NCBI RefSeq assembly: GCF_002532045.1
Contig: NZ_NWTG01000024.1
Coordinates: 1 to 64,000 of the forward strand
Source of the DNA: Bradyrhizobium sp. C9
GTDB taxonomy: Bacteria > Pseudomonadota > Alphaproteobacteria > Rhizobiales > Xanthobacteraceae
Reading direction: 5' to 3'
Length of the DNA: 64,000 bases
In this document: positions 35,334 to 44,841 of the stretch, piece after piece
Layout: each line of letters starts with the position of its first letter
Position numbering within the stretch: position 1 is the first letter of the stretch
Notes under the pieces: generated by a model
What the model was told of the DNA's origin: nothing
The model's input: the letters and a program-made list of their open reading frames with translations, nothing else
Database searches by the model: none
Made by a program: the position numbers and the translations under genes

Positions 35334-36785
35334 TCAGTGAAATCGCGCAGCAAGATCCGCCGTGCGGCGCGACCACAGGCTGGGTGGCTCCGGCAGCGCC
35401 GCGGCACCCGCATTGTGCGTATCCTGCAACGCCTCGATGAAATCGGCGAACCATTGCTGGATGGTGCCGCTGTTGAGCTTCTCCATCATGGCTTCCCAGC
35501 GCATCCGCCGTTCGGTCAGCGGCATCGCGAGCGCCGTCGCCAGGGTGCGCGCCATGCCATCGATGTCGTGCGGATTGACCAGCAGCGCGGCGTCGAGCTC
35601 GTTCGCGGCACCGGCGAATTTCGACAGCACCAGCACGCCGGGGTCGGCCGGGTTTTGCGCGGCGACATATTCCTTGGCGACCAGATTCATGCCGTCCTGC
35701 AGCGGCGTCACCACGCCGACCTGCGCGGTGCGGTAGAGGCCTGCGAGCACGCCCTGGCCAAAGCCCTTGTTGAGATAGCGGATCGGCGTCCAGTCGACTT
35801 CGCCATGCACGCCGTTGACGTCGGTGACGAGCTTGGCGACCTCGCTCGCAAGATTGCCGTAGGCCTCGATCGCGCCGCGCGAAGGCGTTGCGATCTGCAG
35901 CAGCGACACCGAACGCTTCAGGTTCGGATGCAGCGACCACATCTTGTCGAACGCCTTGATGCGGTTGACGAGGCCCTTGGAATAGTCGAGCCGGTCGACG
36001 CCGATCGCGAGCTTCTCGCCGTTGAGGCTGCGCCGCAGCCGCGTCACGTCGGGATGCATCATCGCCTTGGTCGCCTGCTGCGCGAATTTTCCGGGATCGA
36101 TGCCGATCGGAAACACCGCCGCGCGGGTACGGCCGAACGACGAATTGATCACGCCGTCGCGCACCGCGAAATCGAGATCGTTCTGCACGTAGCTCAGGAA
36201 GTTCTCGCAGTCCTCATCGGTCTGGAAGCCGATCAGGTCATAGGACAGCATCGCCTCGATCAGCTCGCGATGATTGGGCACGCCCGCGATCACCGCGCGC
36301 GCCGGCCACGGCGTGTGCAGGAAGAAGCCGATCGGCTGCGTGACGCCGAGATCGCGCAGCTCCGCGCCGAGCGCGAGGAAATGATAGTCCTGGATCCAAA
36401 AGACGGAATCAGGCTTGCGGAAGCGCAGCAGCGCGCGCGCCATGAACGCATTCACTTCGCGATAGCTATTATAGTCCTCGTGCGAGGCGCGGATCAGGTC
36501 GGCGCGCGAATGCATCGCGGGCCACAGCGCCGAATTGGCAAAACCTTCATAGTAGCCGCCATAGTGCGCGGCCGGCAGATCGAGCATCGCCAGCGCGCCG
36601 GCGCCGAGAGCTTCGACTTCTGCAAAAGGTTCCTTCAAGTTCCCATCGCGGACGCGTCCACTGGAACCAACCCAGATTGCCCCTGTCTTTTCCACCACCG
36701 GCAACAATGCCGCAGCCAGCCCCCCCGTCATGGGTTCATTGGGTTTTCCGCGCGAGACGCGGTTCGATACGACGACGAGGTTCAC
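35334..36785 (-). CDS. otsA: Alpha,alpha-trehalose-phosphate synthase (OtsA)
   Basis: A 483-residue GT20 glycosyltransferase that joins glucose from UDP-glucose to glucose 6-phosphate, giving trehalose 6-phosphate. Seen in sequence: the N-terminus VVVSNRVSRG, FWIQDYHFLALGAELR, GFFLHTPWPA, the GVDRLDYSKG motif near 263, and the C-terminal donor-binding stretch DGMNLVAKEY. GTG start with AGGAGGGG seven bases upstream. Last gene of an MFS-otsB-otsA operon; 366 bases with two hairpins separate it from otsB. Trehalose protects against desiccation and osmotic stress in rhizobia. Confidence 0.96.
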   Translation of the reverse strand: MNLVVVSNRVSRGKPNEPMTGGLAAALLPVVEKTGAIWVGSSGRVRDGNLKEPFAEVEALGAGALAMLDLPAAHYGGYYEGFANSALWPAMHSRADLIRASHEDYNSYREVNAFMARALLRFRKPDSVFWIQDYHFLALGAELRDLGVTQPIGFFLHTPWPARAVIAGVPNHRELIEAMLSYDLIGFQTDEDCENFLSYVQNDLDFAVRDGVINSSFGRTRAAVFPIGIDPGKFAQQATKAMMHPDVTRLRRSLNGEKLAIGVDRLDYSKGLVNRIKAFDKMWSLHPNLKRSVSLLQIATPSRGAIEAYGNLASEVAKLVTDVNGVHGEVDWTPIRYLNKGFGQGVLAGLYRTAQVGVVTPLQDGMNLVAKEYVAAQNPADPGVLVLSKFAGAANELDAALLVNPHDIDGMARTLATALAMPLTERRMRWEAMMEKLNSGTIQQWFADFIEALQDTHNAGAAALPEPPSLWSRRTADLAARFH

Positions 36786-36842
36786 CCGGTCCCCTCCTGT
36801 TGGTCAACTCGCGTATTAACAACCATTCATCAAGATGGTTCC

Positions 36843-36917
36843 GAGCGCCCCATTTCCGAAGTTGGCGTCGCGTTCGCCGCGGTTTCTTACGCCAACTTCG
36901 GAAGAAAAGGGGCGCTC
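36843..36917. repeat. Long hairpin 1 in the otsB-otsA gap
   Basis: Left arm 36843-36868 begins GAGCGCCCC and ends CCGAAGTTGGCGT. Right arm 36889-36917 is its near-complete complement, differing by a mismatch and a three-base insertion in the middle. Loop of 20 bases. On the mRNA it forms about 58 bases before the otsA start. Confidence 0.85.
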
Positions 36918-36931
36918 GCAAACAGCTAATC

Positions 36932-37006
36932 GCGTGCCGCTGATCGATTTGAAGTTCCTACACGTGCCAGCCGCAAGATTTTAGGAACTTCAAATCGGCG
37001 GCACGC
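36932..37006. repeat. Long hairpin 2 in the otsB-otsA gap
   Basis: Left arm 36932-36959 runs from GCGTGCCGC to GATTTGAAGTTCCT. Right arm 36983-37006 is its complement apart from a four-base insertion (TGAT) in the left arm. It is unrelated in sequence to hairpin 1, 15 bases away. A tandem GGAACTCGCG repeat follows at 37052-37071. Confidence 0.85.
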
Positions 37007-37151
37007 GTCAAGGAATCTCCCAATTGAAACCAAATTCTGGCGAAGCGCGAAGGAACTCGCGGGAACTCGCGAAAAGAAAATTTCATGCGAGGTCGCTCAC
37101 ACGACGCAAAAGCACCGCATTCGATTCGCGCGTGGGATGCAGACGATTTGG

Positions 37152-37985
37152 TTAGGACAGGCTGACGTCCCTATCAACGTCGAGCAGCCGTACGAGAAAT
37201 TCGCGCACATCGCTCGGCCCGTCGAAATGTCCGGCGACGCCGGTGGCGCGACGTCCGACGGAGAATGCGAGGCCGTTGAAATCGGGCATGATCGCGAACA
37301 CGGTTTCGTCGGTGACGTCATCGCCGATGAAGAACGGGCGGCGTCCCTTGAAGGGTTCATGCGTCATCAACTCAAGCACGCCGGTCGCCTTGGTGAAGCC
37401 GGAATGCTTGATCTCGCAGACGCTCTTGCCCGGCAGCACCTCGATCGGCGCATTCGGCAGCTCGGCGCGGATCAGCGACACGGCTTCATAGATCGCCTTC
37501 TCCGCCTGCGGCGCCAGCCGATAATGCAGCGCCAGCGAATAGCCCTTGTCCTCGAGCAGAATGCCGGGACTGAGCTTGGCGATCGCAGCGAGCCGGCGCT
37601 TCAATTCCTTGTCGAGCGGCGGCGCATGCGCGGCGACCGCCTCGCTGTCCGGCTGCAGCCGCATCTCGGCGCCATGGCCGCCGACCGCGGGAAACTGCTC
37701 CGGCGCGAAGATCAGGTCGATGTCGTTGAGCGAGCGGCCAGAGACCAGCGCCAGCGCGCCGCCCGTGCGATCATGCAATTGCTTCAGCGTGGTCGCGAGC
37801 TCCGGCGGCACCCAGACCTCGCGCGGCGTCGGCGCGAAATCGAGCAAGGTGCCGTCGATGTCGAGCAGCACCGCGGTGCGATCCAGCGGCGGAATCAGCG
37901 ATGCCGGCGCCGGCCTGCTGCCGGTCGTCATGTCAGGGGTGATGTCGTCATCCAGGGGCATTTCGGCCAGTTCATGCTTCGTCAT
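37152..37985 (-). CDS. otsB: Trehalose-6-phosphate phosphatase (OtsB)
   Basis: A 277-residue HAD-family phosphatase that converts trehalose 6-phosphate to trehalose. HAD motif I is DIDGTLLD near residue 42 (both aspartates present), SGRS is motif II, a lysine lies in the KG-rich region LPGKSVCEIK, and GDDVTDE is motif IV. GGAG before the ATG. The gene starts three bases after the MFS stop codon, so the two are co-transcribed, and otsA follows downstream. Confidence 0.95.
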   Translation of the reverse strand: MTKHELAEMPLDDDITPDMTTGSRPAPASLIPPLDRTAVLLDIDGTLLDFAPTPREVWVPPELATTLKQLHDRTGGALALVSGRSLNDIDLIFAPEQFPAVGGHGAEMRLQPDSEAVAAHAPPLDKELKRRLAAIAKLSPGILLEDKGYSLALHYRLAPQAEKAIYEAVSLIRAELPNAPIEVLPGKSVCEIKHSGFTKATGVLELMTHEPFKGRRPFFIGDDVTDETVFAIMPDFNGLAFSVGRRATGVAGHFDGPSDVREFLVRLLDVDRDVSLS

Positions 37986-37988
37986 AGT

Positions 37989-39479
37989 CTACTCCACAAA
38001 TGCCAACGGCCGCGCGACAGATTCGAGCGGTTTTCGCTCGGCCGCGACGGCATAGCGCCATGCGACGGCTGCGGCGACCAACATGAGTGCCGACCCCAAG
38101 AGGTAGCCGGCGAACACGCTGTTGCGTGATCCGGTGTCGATCAGCACACCGAACAGCGCCGGTCCGATCACGCCGCCGATGCCGGTGCCGACAGCATAGA
38201 AGACGGCGATCGCAAGCGCGCGGACCTCGAGTGGAAACGTCTCGCTGACGGTGAGATAGGCGGCGCTCGCGGCCGGCGAAGCGAAGAAGAAGATCACCAT
38301 CCAGGCGATGGTCTGGGTCTGCGCGCTGAACACCCCGATCGAGAACAGATAGCCTGATAGCGCCAGCAGCACGCCCGAGATGCTGTAGGTCAGCGTGATC
38401 ATGGTTCGGCGGCCAAGCGTGTCGAACAGGCGGCCGAGCAGCAGCGGACCGAGGAAGTTGCCGGCGGCGAACGGCAGGATGTACCAGCCGACATTGCTGG
38501 CGGCGATGCCGAAGAAATCGGTCAGGATCAGCGCGAAGGTGAAGAAGATCGCATTATAGAAGAATGCCTGCGCGGCCATCAGCGTGAGTCCGACCAGCGA
38601 GCGCTGCCGGTAGGTGGAGAACAGCGTCACCGCGACCTCGCGCAGCGGCGTGTGATCGCGCATCCGGAGCTTGATCTTCTCGAAGCCTTCGCTCGGCTGC
38701 TCGTGACCGAGCACGGAGGTCTCGATGCCGGCGACGATCCTGTGGGCCTCTTCGGGGCGTCCATGGATCATCAGCCAGCGCGGGCTTTCCGGAATCCACA
38801 TCCGCATCAACAGCACGACGAGACCGAGCGCCGCGCCGGTGAAATAGGCGATCCGCCAGCCATGGTCCGGCGCAAGCAACGCAGGATCGAGCAGGACGAT
38901 GGCGCTCAGCGCACCGATCGCGGCGCCGATCCAGAAGCTGCCGTTGATGACGAGATCGGTCCAGCCGCGATAGCGCGCCGGCACCAACTCCTGGATGGTC
39001 GAATTGATCGCGGTGTATTCGCCGCCGATGCCGGCGCCGGTGAGAAAGCGAAACAGCGCGTAGCTCGCGACGTTCCACGACAGTGCGGTCGCAGCCGTCG
39101 CCGAGAGATAGAGCGCGAGCGTGATGAAGAACAGCTTCTTGCGTCCGATCCGGTCGGTGAGCCAGCCGAAGCCGAGCGCGCCCAGCACGGCGCCGGCCAG
39201 ATAGGCGCTGCTGGCAAGCCCGACATCGGCGTTGGAGAAGCTCATCGTGGGGCTCTCCTTCAGCGCGCCCGACAAAGCACCGGCGAGCGTCACTTCGAGC
39301 CCGTCGAGAATCCAGGTGATGCCGAGCGCCAGCACGACGCGCGTGTGGAAGCCGCTCCAGCTGAGACCGTCGAGCCGAAGCGGAATCGAGGTCTCGATGA
39401 TGCGGCTGTCATCGGGCGTGACTGCAGCAGCCGCCGCATGCGTCGTCGCAGAGCTCAATTGTGTCCGCTGCAGTGTCAT
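37989..39479 (-). CDS. MFS transporter (sugar porter-like)
   Basis: A 496-residue major facilitator protein with 12 predicted helices. The loop 2-3 motif GWLTDRIGRKK, the ESPRWL phrase after helix 6, and the second-half motif GRLFDTLGRR are typical of metabolite:H+ symporters. The substrate is unknown. It starts a leftward operon with otsB and otsA, which might link it to sugar or osmolyte traffic. An in-frame start about 40 codons earlier exists; the MTLQRTQ start fits the family better although its ribosome binding site is weak. Confidence 0.85.
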   Translation of the reverse strand: MTLQRTQLSSATTHAAAAAVTPDDSRIIETSIPLRLDGLSWSGFHTRVVLALGITWILDGLEVTLAGALSGALKESPTMSFSNADVGLASSAYLAGAVLGALGFGWLTDRIGRKKLFFITLALYLSATAATALSWNVASYALFRFLTGAGIGGEYTAINSTIQELVPARYRGWTDLVINGSFWIGAAIGALSAIVLLDPALLAPDHGWRIAYFTGAALGLVVLLMRMWIPESPRWLMIHGRPEEAHRIVAGIETSVLGHEQPSEGFEKIKLRMRDHTPLREVAVTLFSTYRQRSLVGLTLMAAQAFFYNAIFFTFALILTDFFGIAASNVGWYILPFAAGNFLGPLLLGRLFDTLGRRTMITLTYSISGVLLALSGYLFSIGVFSAQTQTIAWMVIFFFASPAASAAYLTVSETFPLEVRALAIAVFYAVGTGIGGVIGPALFGVLIDTGSRNSVFAGYLLGSALMLVAAAVAWRYAVAAERKPLESVARPLAFVE

Positions 39480-39661
39480 CAGAATGGACCAATGAGAAAA
39501 GCCCCGGAACGTTGTGTTCCAAGGTTCTCTTTCCCAGGATTGCGGCAAACGGAGTGCCCGCCACGCGACGTCAACGCCGCAGACTGACAAGGGTTCCCGC
39601 AATGCGGGACAGCGAGGAAAATCTCCGCATCAGTGATAGTAATTCGAGCCGGACTGATCTT

Positions 39662-39778
39662 GTCGTCCCGGCGCAGGCCGGGACCCATACGCCGCGGCCA
39701 TCGCAAGGGGCAAGCGGCGAGTTATCCGTACGCCAACGGAGCGCGGTGGTTATAGGTCCCGGCCTGCGCCGGGACGAC
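39662..39778. repeat. GTCGTCC-family inverted repeat element, copy 1
   Basis: Arms 39662-39689 and 39751-39778, each about 28 bases, are inverted copies. Each arm is itself a small palindrome (CCCGGCgcagGCCGGG). It lies in the 323-base gap 39480-39802 between the MFS and chemotaxis genes, which holds nothing else recognised. Confidence 0.85.
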
Positions 39779-39802
39779 GATGGTTGATAGACCAGCGCGC
39801 CC

Positions 39803-41836
39803 TTACGCCGCGCGGATGTTCGCCATGAAGCGGTCGAGCTCCTCGCGCAGCCGCGAGCTCTCGACCGACAGCGAACGCGCCGAGTTCAGCACCTCTTCGG
39901 AGGCAGCTCCCGTCTCGGTGGCGCCGCGGTTGACCTGGGTGACGCTGGAGGCGGCTTCCTGGGTGCCCTGCGCGACGTTCTGCACGCTGCGCGCGATCTC
40001 CTGCGTTGCCGCGCTCTGCTGCTCGACCGAACTCGCGATGTTGGTCGCGATCCCGGAGATCTGTCCGATCGTGCCGCCGATCTCCTTGATCGCGGCAACC
40101 GATTCCTGCGTCGCGGCCTGCATGCCCGAGATGTGGGTGGAGATCTCGTCGGTGGCTCGCGCGGTCTGGCTCGCCAGCGACTTCACCTCGGCGGCGACAA
40201 CTGCAAAGCCGCGGCCCGCATCGCCGGCGCGCGCGGCCTCGATGGTGGCGTTCAGCGCCAGCAGGTTGGTCTGCTCGGCGATCGCCGTGATCAGCTTGAC
40301 CACGTCGCCGATCTCCTGCGCAGCGCGCGAGAGCTTGCCGATCCGGGCATCGGTCTGCTCGGCCTGACGCACGGCGGAATCGGCGATCTGGCTGGATTCC
40401 TTGGCGCGGCGGCCGATCTCGTCGACCGACGCCGACAGCTCCTCGGTCGCGGAGGCCACCGATTGCATGTTGCTGGAGGCCTCCTCGGAGGCGCCGGCGA
40501 CCTGGCTCGACAGGTTCTGCGTGGTCTCGGCCGTGCGGGTCAGCGTCCCGGCCGCGGATTCGAGCTGCACGGCGGAAGCCGACACGTTGGAGACGATCGA
40601 GCCGACGGCGGATTCGAATTCGTCGGCGAAGCGAATGAGCTCGGCACGCCGTGCGGTGGCGCTCGCCTTGTTCTGCGCTTCCTGGGTCGCAGCGTCGCGC
40701 TCGGCCTTGGCGACCGCCTGGACCTTGAACTCTTCGACGGCGCCGGCCATCTCGCCGAGCTCGTCGCGGCGACCGAGGCCCGGCAGCACCACGTCGAAAT
40801 TGCCGGCCGCGAGCTCGCGCATCGCCGCGCACATCGCCGCGATCGGGCGTGAAATGCCCTTGCCGAGCAGGAATGCCCACACCAGCCCGAGCACGAAGCT
40901 ACCAGCGGCAAGCATCAGGATCAGCTGCTCGGTCTCGCCGATCATGGAATGCGATTCGGTCTCGAGCCGCTTCTGGTCGGCGAGCAGGTCGGATTTCATC
41001 CCCGCCGCGCCCTGGCTGATGGCGGCCGCGGATTCCGTCATCTCGACGGTCAATTCGTCGATCGACTTGGCATTCGCGATCAGCTTGGCCAACGCCTCGC
41101 GGTACTCTTCAAGCAGTCCGGTGATGTCCTTCACGCCCTGCGCGATCCGCTCGTTCTTCGAGGTGATGCCCTTCACGAGATTGTCGGCGAATTTCAGCCG
41201 GGCGAGCGCGCTGGAGGCAACCGTCTTGTCGCCGTTGACGACGAACGTGTTGACGGCGCCGGTGATCGACTGCAGCTGGTCGGCAACCTTCTTTGCGCCG
41301 AACTGAATCGACTGCAGCTCGGAATCGTCGGCATTGCTCGGCAGGTCGTCGAGCTTGTAGCGCATCGAGGTCGCGCTGCGGACCAGTCTGTTCTGCGCGG
41401 TCTGCGCGCTCTCGTCCTTGATGCGGACGATCTCGGCAAAGATCTTGGTGAAGGCGCGGAATTCGCGCTCCAGCTTGGTGATCTGATCGAGCCGGGCCGG
41501 ATTGGTGGTGCCCTTCATCGACGCCACGATGGCGTCCTTCAGGCTGGCCTCGGCGGCGAGCGCGGCCTTGGCGTCGTCCTCCTTGCCGGTGGCGACGTAG
41601 TAGCGCGCCAGCGAACGGTAGGAGATCAACTCACGATCGATGTTGCGGGCAAGATCGGCTTCGGCGACGCTCTGGCGGTAGGAGCCGACGCCGGCGGAGA
41701 CCCGCTCGAAGCCCATATAGGCAAAGCCCATGGTGGCTGCCGACAGCGCCAGCGTGACGGCAAAGCCGAGCATGATCTTGGCTTGAAATCTGAGGGTTGG
41801 GAACCTGATCGACAGCGATCGCTTGAGTCCCGGCAT
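39803..41836 (-). CDS. Methyl-accepting chemotaxis protein
   Basis: A 677-residue transmembrane receptor: N-terminal membrane helix (about residues 22-42), a large periplasmic helical sensor of about 280 residues that resembles bundle-type ligand domains, a second helix (LMLAAGSFVLGLVWAFLLG), then HAMP (GISRPIAAMCAAMRELAAGNF), and the signalling coiled coil with the hairpin tip EQTNLLALNATIEAARAGDAGRGFAVVAAEVK. Signals to CheA/CheW at the cell pole; the ligand is unknown and no che gene lies in the window. Start ATG chosen because GGGGG lies seven bases upstream; two earlier ATGs are in frame. Confidence 0.93.
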   Translation of the reverse strand: MPGLKRSLSIRFPTLRFQAKIMLGFAVTLALSAATMGFAYMGFERVSAGVGSYRQSVAEADLARNIDRELISYRSLARYYVATGKEDDAKAALAAEASLKDAIVASMKGTTNPARLDQITKLEREFRAFTKIFAEIVRIKDESAQTAQNRLVRSATSMRYKLDDLPSNADDSELQSIQFGAKKVADQLQSITGAVNTFVVNGDKTVASSALARLKFADNLVKGITSKNERIAQGVKDITGLLEEYREALAKLIANAKSIDELTVEMTESAAAISQGAAGMKSDLLADQKRLETESHSMIGETEQLILMLAAGSFVLGLVWAFLLGKGISRPIAAMCAAMRELAAGNFDVVLPGLGRRDELGEMAGAVEEFKVQAVAKAERDAATQEAQNKASATARRAELIRFADEFESAVGSIVSNVSASAVQLESAAGTLTRTAETTQNLSSQVAGASEEASSNMQSVASATEELSASVDEIGRRAKESSQIADSAVRQAEQTDARIGKLSRAAQEIGDVVKLITAIAEQTNLLALNATIEAARAGDAGRGFAVVAAEVKSLASQTARATDEISTHISGMQAATQESVAAIKEIGGTIGQISGIATNIASSVEQQSAATQEIARSVQNVAQGTQEAASSVTQVNRGATETGAASEEVLNSARSLSVESSRLREELDRFMANIRAA

Positions 41837-42298
41837 TCCAACCCCCGTCTTCATTCTGAAAACCACGCGGGGTCCGGCAGCAACCCGCCCCAGCCCCCGG
41901 AGGGCAAAACTAAGGCAGAATCAATAAGGCCCGGTAAATGGGCAGCGTCGCCCCCGTATCGGCCCGGTACTACCTTGGTCTGCCCAGGGGGGTGGGCAAG
42001 GCGATTGACGCGCGGGTCCGGCCCGATAGTTTAGAACCGATCAAACCTGTCCCTGCCCGGGCCAGGAGAACACATCGGGAGGTGTCCCATGTCATCGCGT
42101 CGGTCGGCGCCGTTGGCGCTTGCGGCGAGCGAAGCTGCCGGCGAAGCCGCGCGCCCATGACATCCCCCTCACGACCTGGAATATAAAGGCAGGGCGAACC
42201 GCGAACCATCGCGGCATGGCCCGGATGCCCTTACGGCCCGCACGGCTTCAACCGGCCGCGCCAAGAAAAGCAAAAAATTCTGGTCAGGGAGAACGCCT
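41837..42298. other. Divergent promoter region between receptor and sensor genes
   Basis: A 462-base gap upstream of both the chemotaxis receptor and the FIST-kinase operon. A dyad with TGCCC/GGGCA arms, extending to CCTTG-like outer bases, lies at 41973-42001 and may be an operator. No small gene was recognised. Confidence 0.4.
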
Positions 42299-43471
42299 TT
42301 GGCGAAGCAGAACGGCAGCGCCACCGACAGTATTGTCGTGGTGCAGGCAAAGACCGGCGGGCCTCAGGAAGCCGCCGACGAGATCGCGCGCCAGTTGGCA
42401 GCGGCTGATCTCGCCATGCTCGTGGTGTTCGTGTCGCCGTTCTATGACCCGAAGGAATTCATTGCCGAGCTGTCGCGCCAGATGACTGACGTTCCGATCT
42501 TCGGCTGCACCACGGCCGGCGAATTGTCGCCCGGCGGCTGGGACGAGGACAGCGTCGTCGCGATGGGCTTCAATGCCGCCGATTTCGTCATCGCAGCCCG
42601 ACCGCTGTTCGATCTCGCGACGTTCCGGGTCGATCACGGCCGCTCGATGTGCACCGAATTGCAGAACGAATTCGCGCAGCGCACCGAGCATTGCGATCAC
42701 ACCGACGATTCCTTCGGGCTGCTCTTCATCGATGGCATGTGCCAGCGTGAGGAAACCATCATGTCGGCGATCTACGCATCGCTCGGCGACATTCCGGTGG
42801 TCGGCGGCTCCGCCGGCGACGGCCTGCGCTTCGAGAAGTCGTGGATCTTCTACGGCGGCGAAGCCTTTACCGACGCTGCCGTCCTGATCCTGATCCGGAC
42901 CCGGCTGCCGTTCCGCACCTTCAAGTGCGACCATTTCGAACCGACCTCGACCAAGATGGTGGTAACCGAAGCGGACATCGAGCATCGTATCGTCAAGGAA
43001 TTGAATGCCGAGCCCGCCGCACTGGAATATTCCCGCGCCGTCGGCCTCAGCGACAGCAAGCTCGAACTGTTCTCCTTCGCCGCGCATCCGGTCCTGGTGC
43101 GTGTCGGCGGCGCCTATTACGCGCGGTCGATCCAGCGCACCAATCCGGACGGGTCGCTGCAATTCTTCTGCGCGATCGACGAGGGCATGGTGCTGACCGT
43201 GGCGCGCGAGCGCGACCCGATCGACGTGACGAGCCGCCTGCTCAAGGAGCTGACCGAGGATCTCGGCGAGGTCTCGATGTTCATCGGCTTCGAATGCGTG
43301 CTGCGCCGGCTCGACGTCGAGCAGCGCCAGCTGTCGCGGGAGATGTCGGAGCTCTATCGCCGCAACAAAGTGATTGGCTTTCAGACCTATGGCGAGCAGT
43401 ATCGCTCGATGCATGTCAACCAGACGCTGACCGGCATCGCCATCGGCAAGCGAGCTATCGCGCCGCAATGA
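42299..43471 (+). CDS. FIST-domain sensor protein (NosP-like)
   Basis: A 390-residue soluble protein with FIST N- and C-terminal domains: VFVSPFYDPKEFIAEL, FGCTTAGELSPGGW, the GSAGDGLRFEKSWIF glycine-rich stretch, and the FIST_C region around GFECVLRRLDVEQRQLSREM. The family includes NosP, a haem protein that senses nitric oxide in Pseudomonas and signals through an adjacent histidine kinase; here too a kinase follows, coupled by ATGA. The haem ligand could not be checked from sequence, so NO sensing is inferred. TTG start with AGGGAG upstream. Confidence 0.85.
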   Translation: MAKQNGSATDSIVVVQAKTGGPQEAADEIARQLAAADLAMLVVFVSPFYDPKEFIAELSRQMTDVPIFGCTTAGELSPGGWDEDSVVAMGFNAADFVIAARPLFDLATFRVDHGRSMCTELQNEFAQRTEHCDHTDDSFGLLFIDGMCQREETIMSAIYASLGDIPVVGGSAGDGLRFEKSWIFYGGEAFTDAAVLILIRTRLPFRTFKCDHFEPTSTKMVVTEADIEHRIVKELNAEPAALEYSRAVGLSDSKLELFSFAAHPVLVRVGGAYYARSIQRTNPDGSLQFFCAIDEGMVLTVARERDPIDVTSRLLKELTEDLGEVSMFIGFECVLRRLDVEQRQLSREMSELYRRNKVIGFQTYGEQYRSMHVNQTLTGIAIGKRAIAPQ

Positions 43472-44841
43472 CCGACAGCAAGACCACGCGCATTGCGGCC
43501 CTCGAACGCGAAGCCGAGAAGCTGCGCAAGATCAACGCCGCGCTGATGTCGCGCGTCGAACGGTCGACCGACCAGCAACTCAACGCCTTTTCCTTGTTCG
43601 AGACCGCGATCGCGCTGGATCAGCAGGTGCGCGACCGCACCCAGCAGCTCAAGCAGGCGCTGCAATCGCTGGAGAAAACCAACGGACGCCTGCTGCAGGC
43701 CAAGCAGCAGGCCGAGGCGGCAAGCTCGCTGAAATCATCGGTGCTGGTTTCGGTGACGCACGACCTGTTGCAGCCGCTCAATGCGGCGCGGCTGACTCTG
43801 TCCGCGCTCACGGAAATGGCCCGCGAGCCCAAGAGCGTCGCACTGACCGACCAGATCGACCGTTCGCTGGCGACGCTCGAAGACATGTTGCGGACGCTGC
43901 TCGACATCTCGAAGCTCGACGCCGGCGTGCTCAGGCCCGAATTCGGTCCGGTCGCGATCGCCTCGCTGTTCGAGCCGCTTGAGCACGAATTTGTGGCGAC
44001 CGCGGCCAAGCGCAACCTCGGCTTCAAGATCATGCCGTCGTCGGCCGTGGTCCGCTCCGACCCGCTGATGCTGCGCCGGATCCTGCAAAACCTCGTGGCC
44101 AACGCGCTGCGTTACACCCAGCGCGGCACGGTGCTGATGGGATGCCGCCTCAAGGGCGACGACATCTGCATCGAGGTGCATGACACCGGGCCGGGCATCC
44201 CGGAAGCCCAGCGCGAAGCCATCTTCGTCGAGTTTCAGCGCGGCGAAACCAGCGCCGGCGACAAGGCGGGCATCGGGCTCGGCCTTTCGATCGTGCGCCG
44301 GTTTGCCGACCTGCTCGGCCATAACATCAGGCTGAGTTCGCACGCCGGCAAGGGCTCGGTGTTCTCGGTCACCGTGCCCCGCACCTTCGATCCGGTTGCG
44401 ATCCCCGTGCGCGAACAGGCCAGCGTCGACCATCGCTATGGCGGCATGGAAGGCGCGAAGATCCTGCTGATCGAGAACGACCTCTCGAGCGCCGAGGGCC
44501 TCGCCCATCTGCTGGAGAAATGGGGCTGCGACGTCGCCGTGACGATCTCCAAGACCGAGGCGCTGGAGCGCATCCACGCACTGGACGGCATTCCCGACGC
44601 CATCATCGCCGACCTGCACCTCGACAATGGCGAGACCGGCATCCAGGCCGTCGACGTGATCCGCGGCGAGATCAACGCCAAGGTTCCGGCGATCATCGTC
44701 ACCGCCGACTACTCGGCCAAGGCCGCCTCCGACGTCTCGGCCTTCGGCCACGAACTCTTGAAGAAGCCGATCAAGCCCGCCGAGATGCGCTCGCTGCTGT
44801 CGTTCCTGCTGGCGGCGGAGCAGTCGGGCGCGCGATTATGA
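43468..44841 (+). CDS. Hybrid sensor histidine kinase (NahK/ErcS'-like)
   Basis: A 457-residue kinase without membrane helices: N-terminal coiled coil (to about residue 90), H-box VSVTHDLLQPLNAAR with phospho-accepting His98, N-box around 209-212, DTGPGIP at 239, and the GIGLGLSI ATP lid at 268. A receiver domain of about 120 residues follows, with phosphate-accepting Asp382 in ADLHLD. This cytosolic layout matches the kinases paired with FIST sensors, so it probably takes its input from the upstream gene. Its stop overlaps the end of the convergent response regulator gene by six bases. Start shared with the FIST stop (ATGA). Confidence 0.92.
   Translation: MTDSKTTRIAALEREAEKLRKINAALMSRVERSTDQQLNAFSLFETAIALDQQVRDRTQQLKQALQSLEKTNGRLLQAKQQAEAASSLKSSVLVSVTHDLLQPLNAARLTLSALTEMAREPKSVALTDQIDRSLATLEDMLRTLLDISKLDAGVLRPEFGPVAIASLFEPLEHEFVATAAKRNLGFKIMPSSAVVRSDPLMLRRILQNLVANALRYTQRGTVLMGCRLKGDDICIEVHDTGPGIPEAQREAIFVEFQRGETSAGDKAGIGLGLSIVRRFADLLGHNIRLSSHAGKGSVFSVTVPRTFDPVAIPVREQASVDHRYGGMEGAKILLIENDLSSAEGLAHLLEKWGCDVAVTISKTEALERIHALDGIPDAIIADLHLDNGETGIQAVDVIRGEINAKVPAIIVTADYSAKAASDVSAFGHELLKKPIKPAEMRSLLSFLLAAEQSGARL

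Noticed and set aside
35337..36929. Open frame of 530 codons antisense to otsA
   Set aside because: Antisense to a clear gene; no ribosome binding site and unlikely composition.
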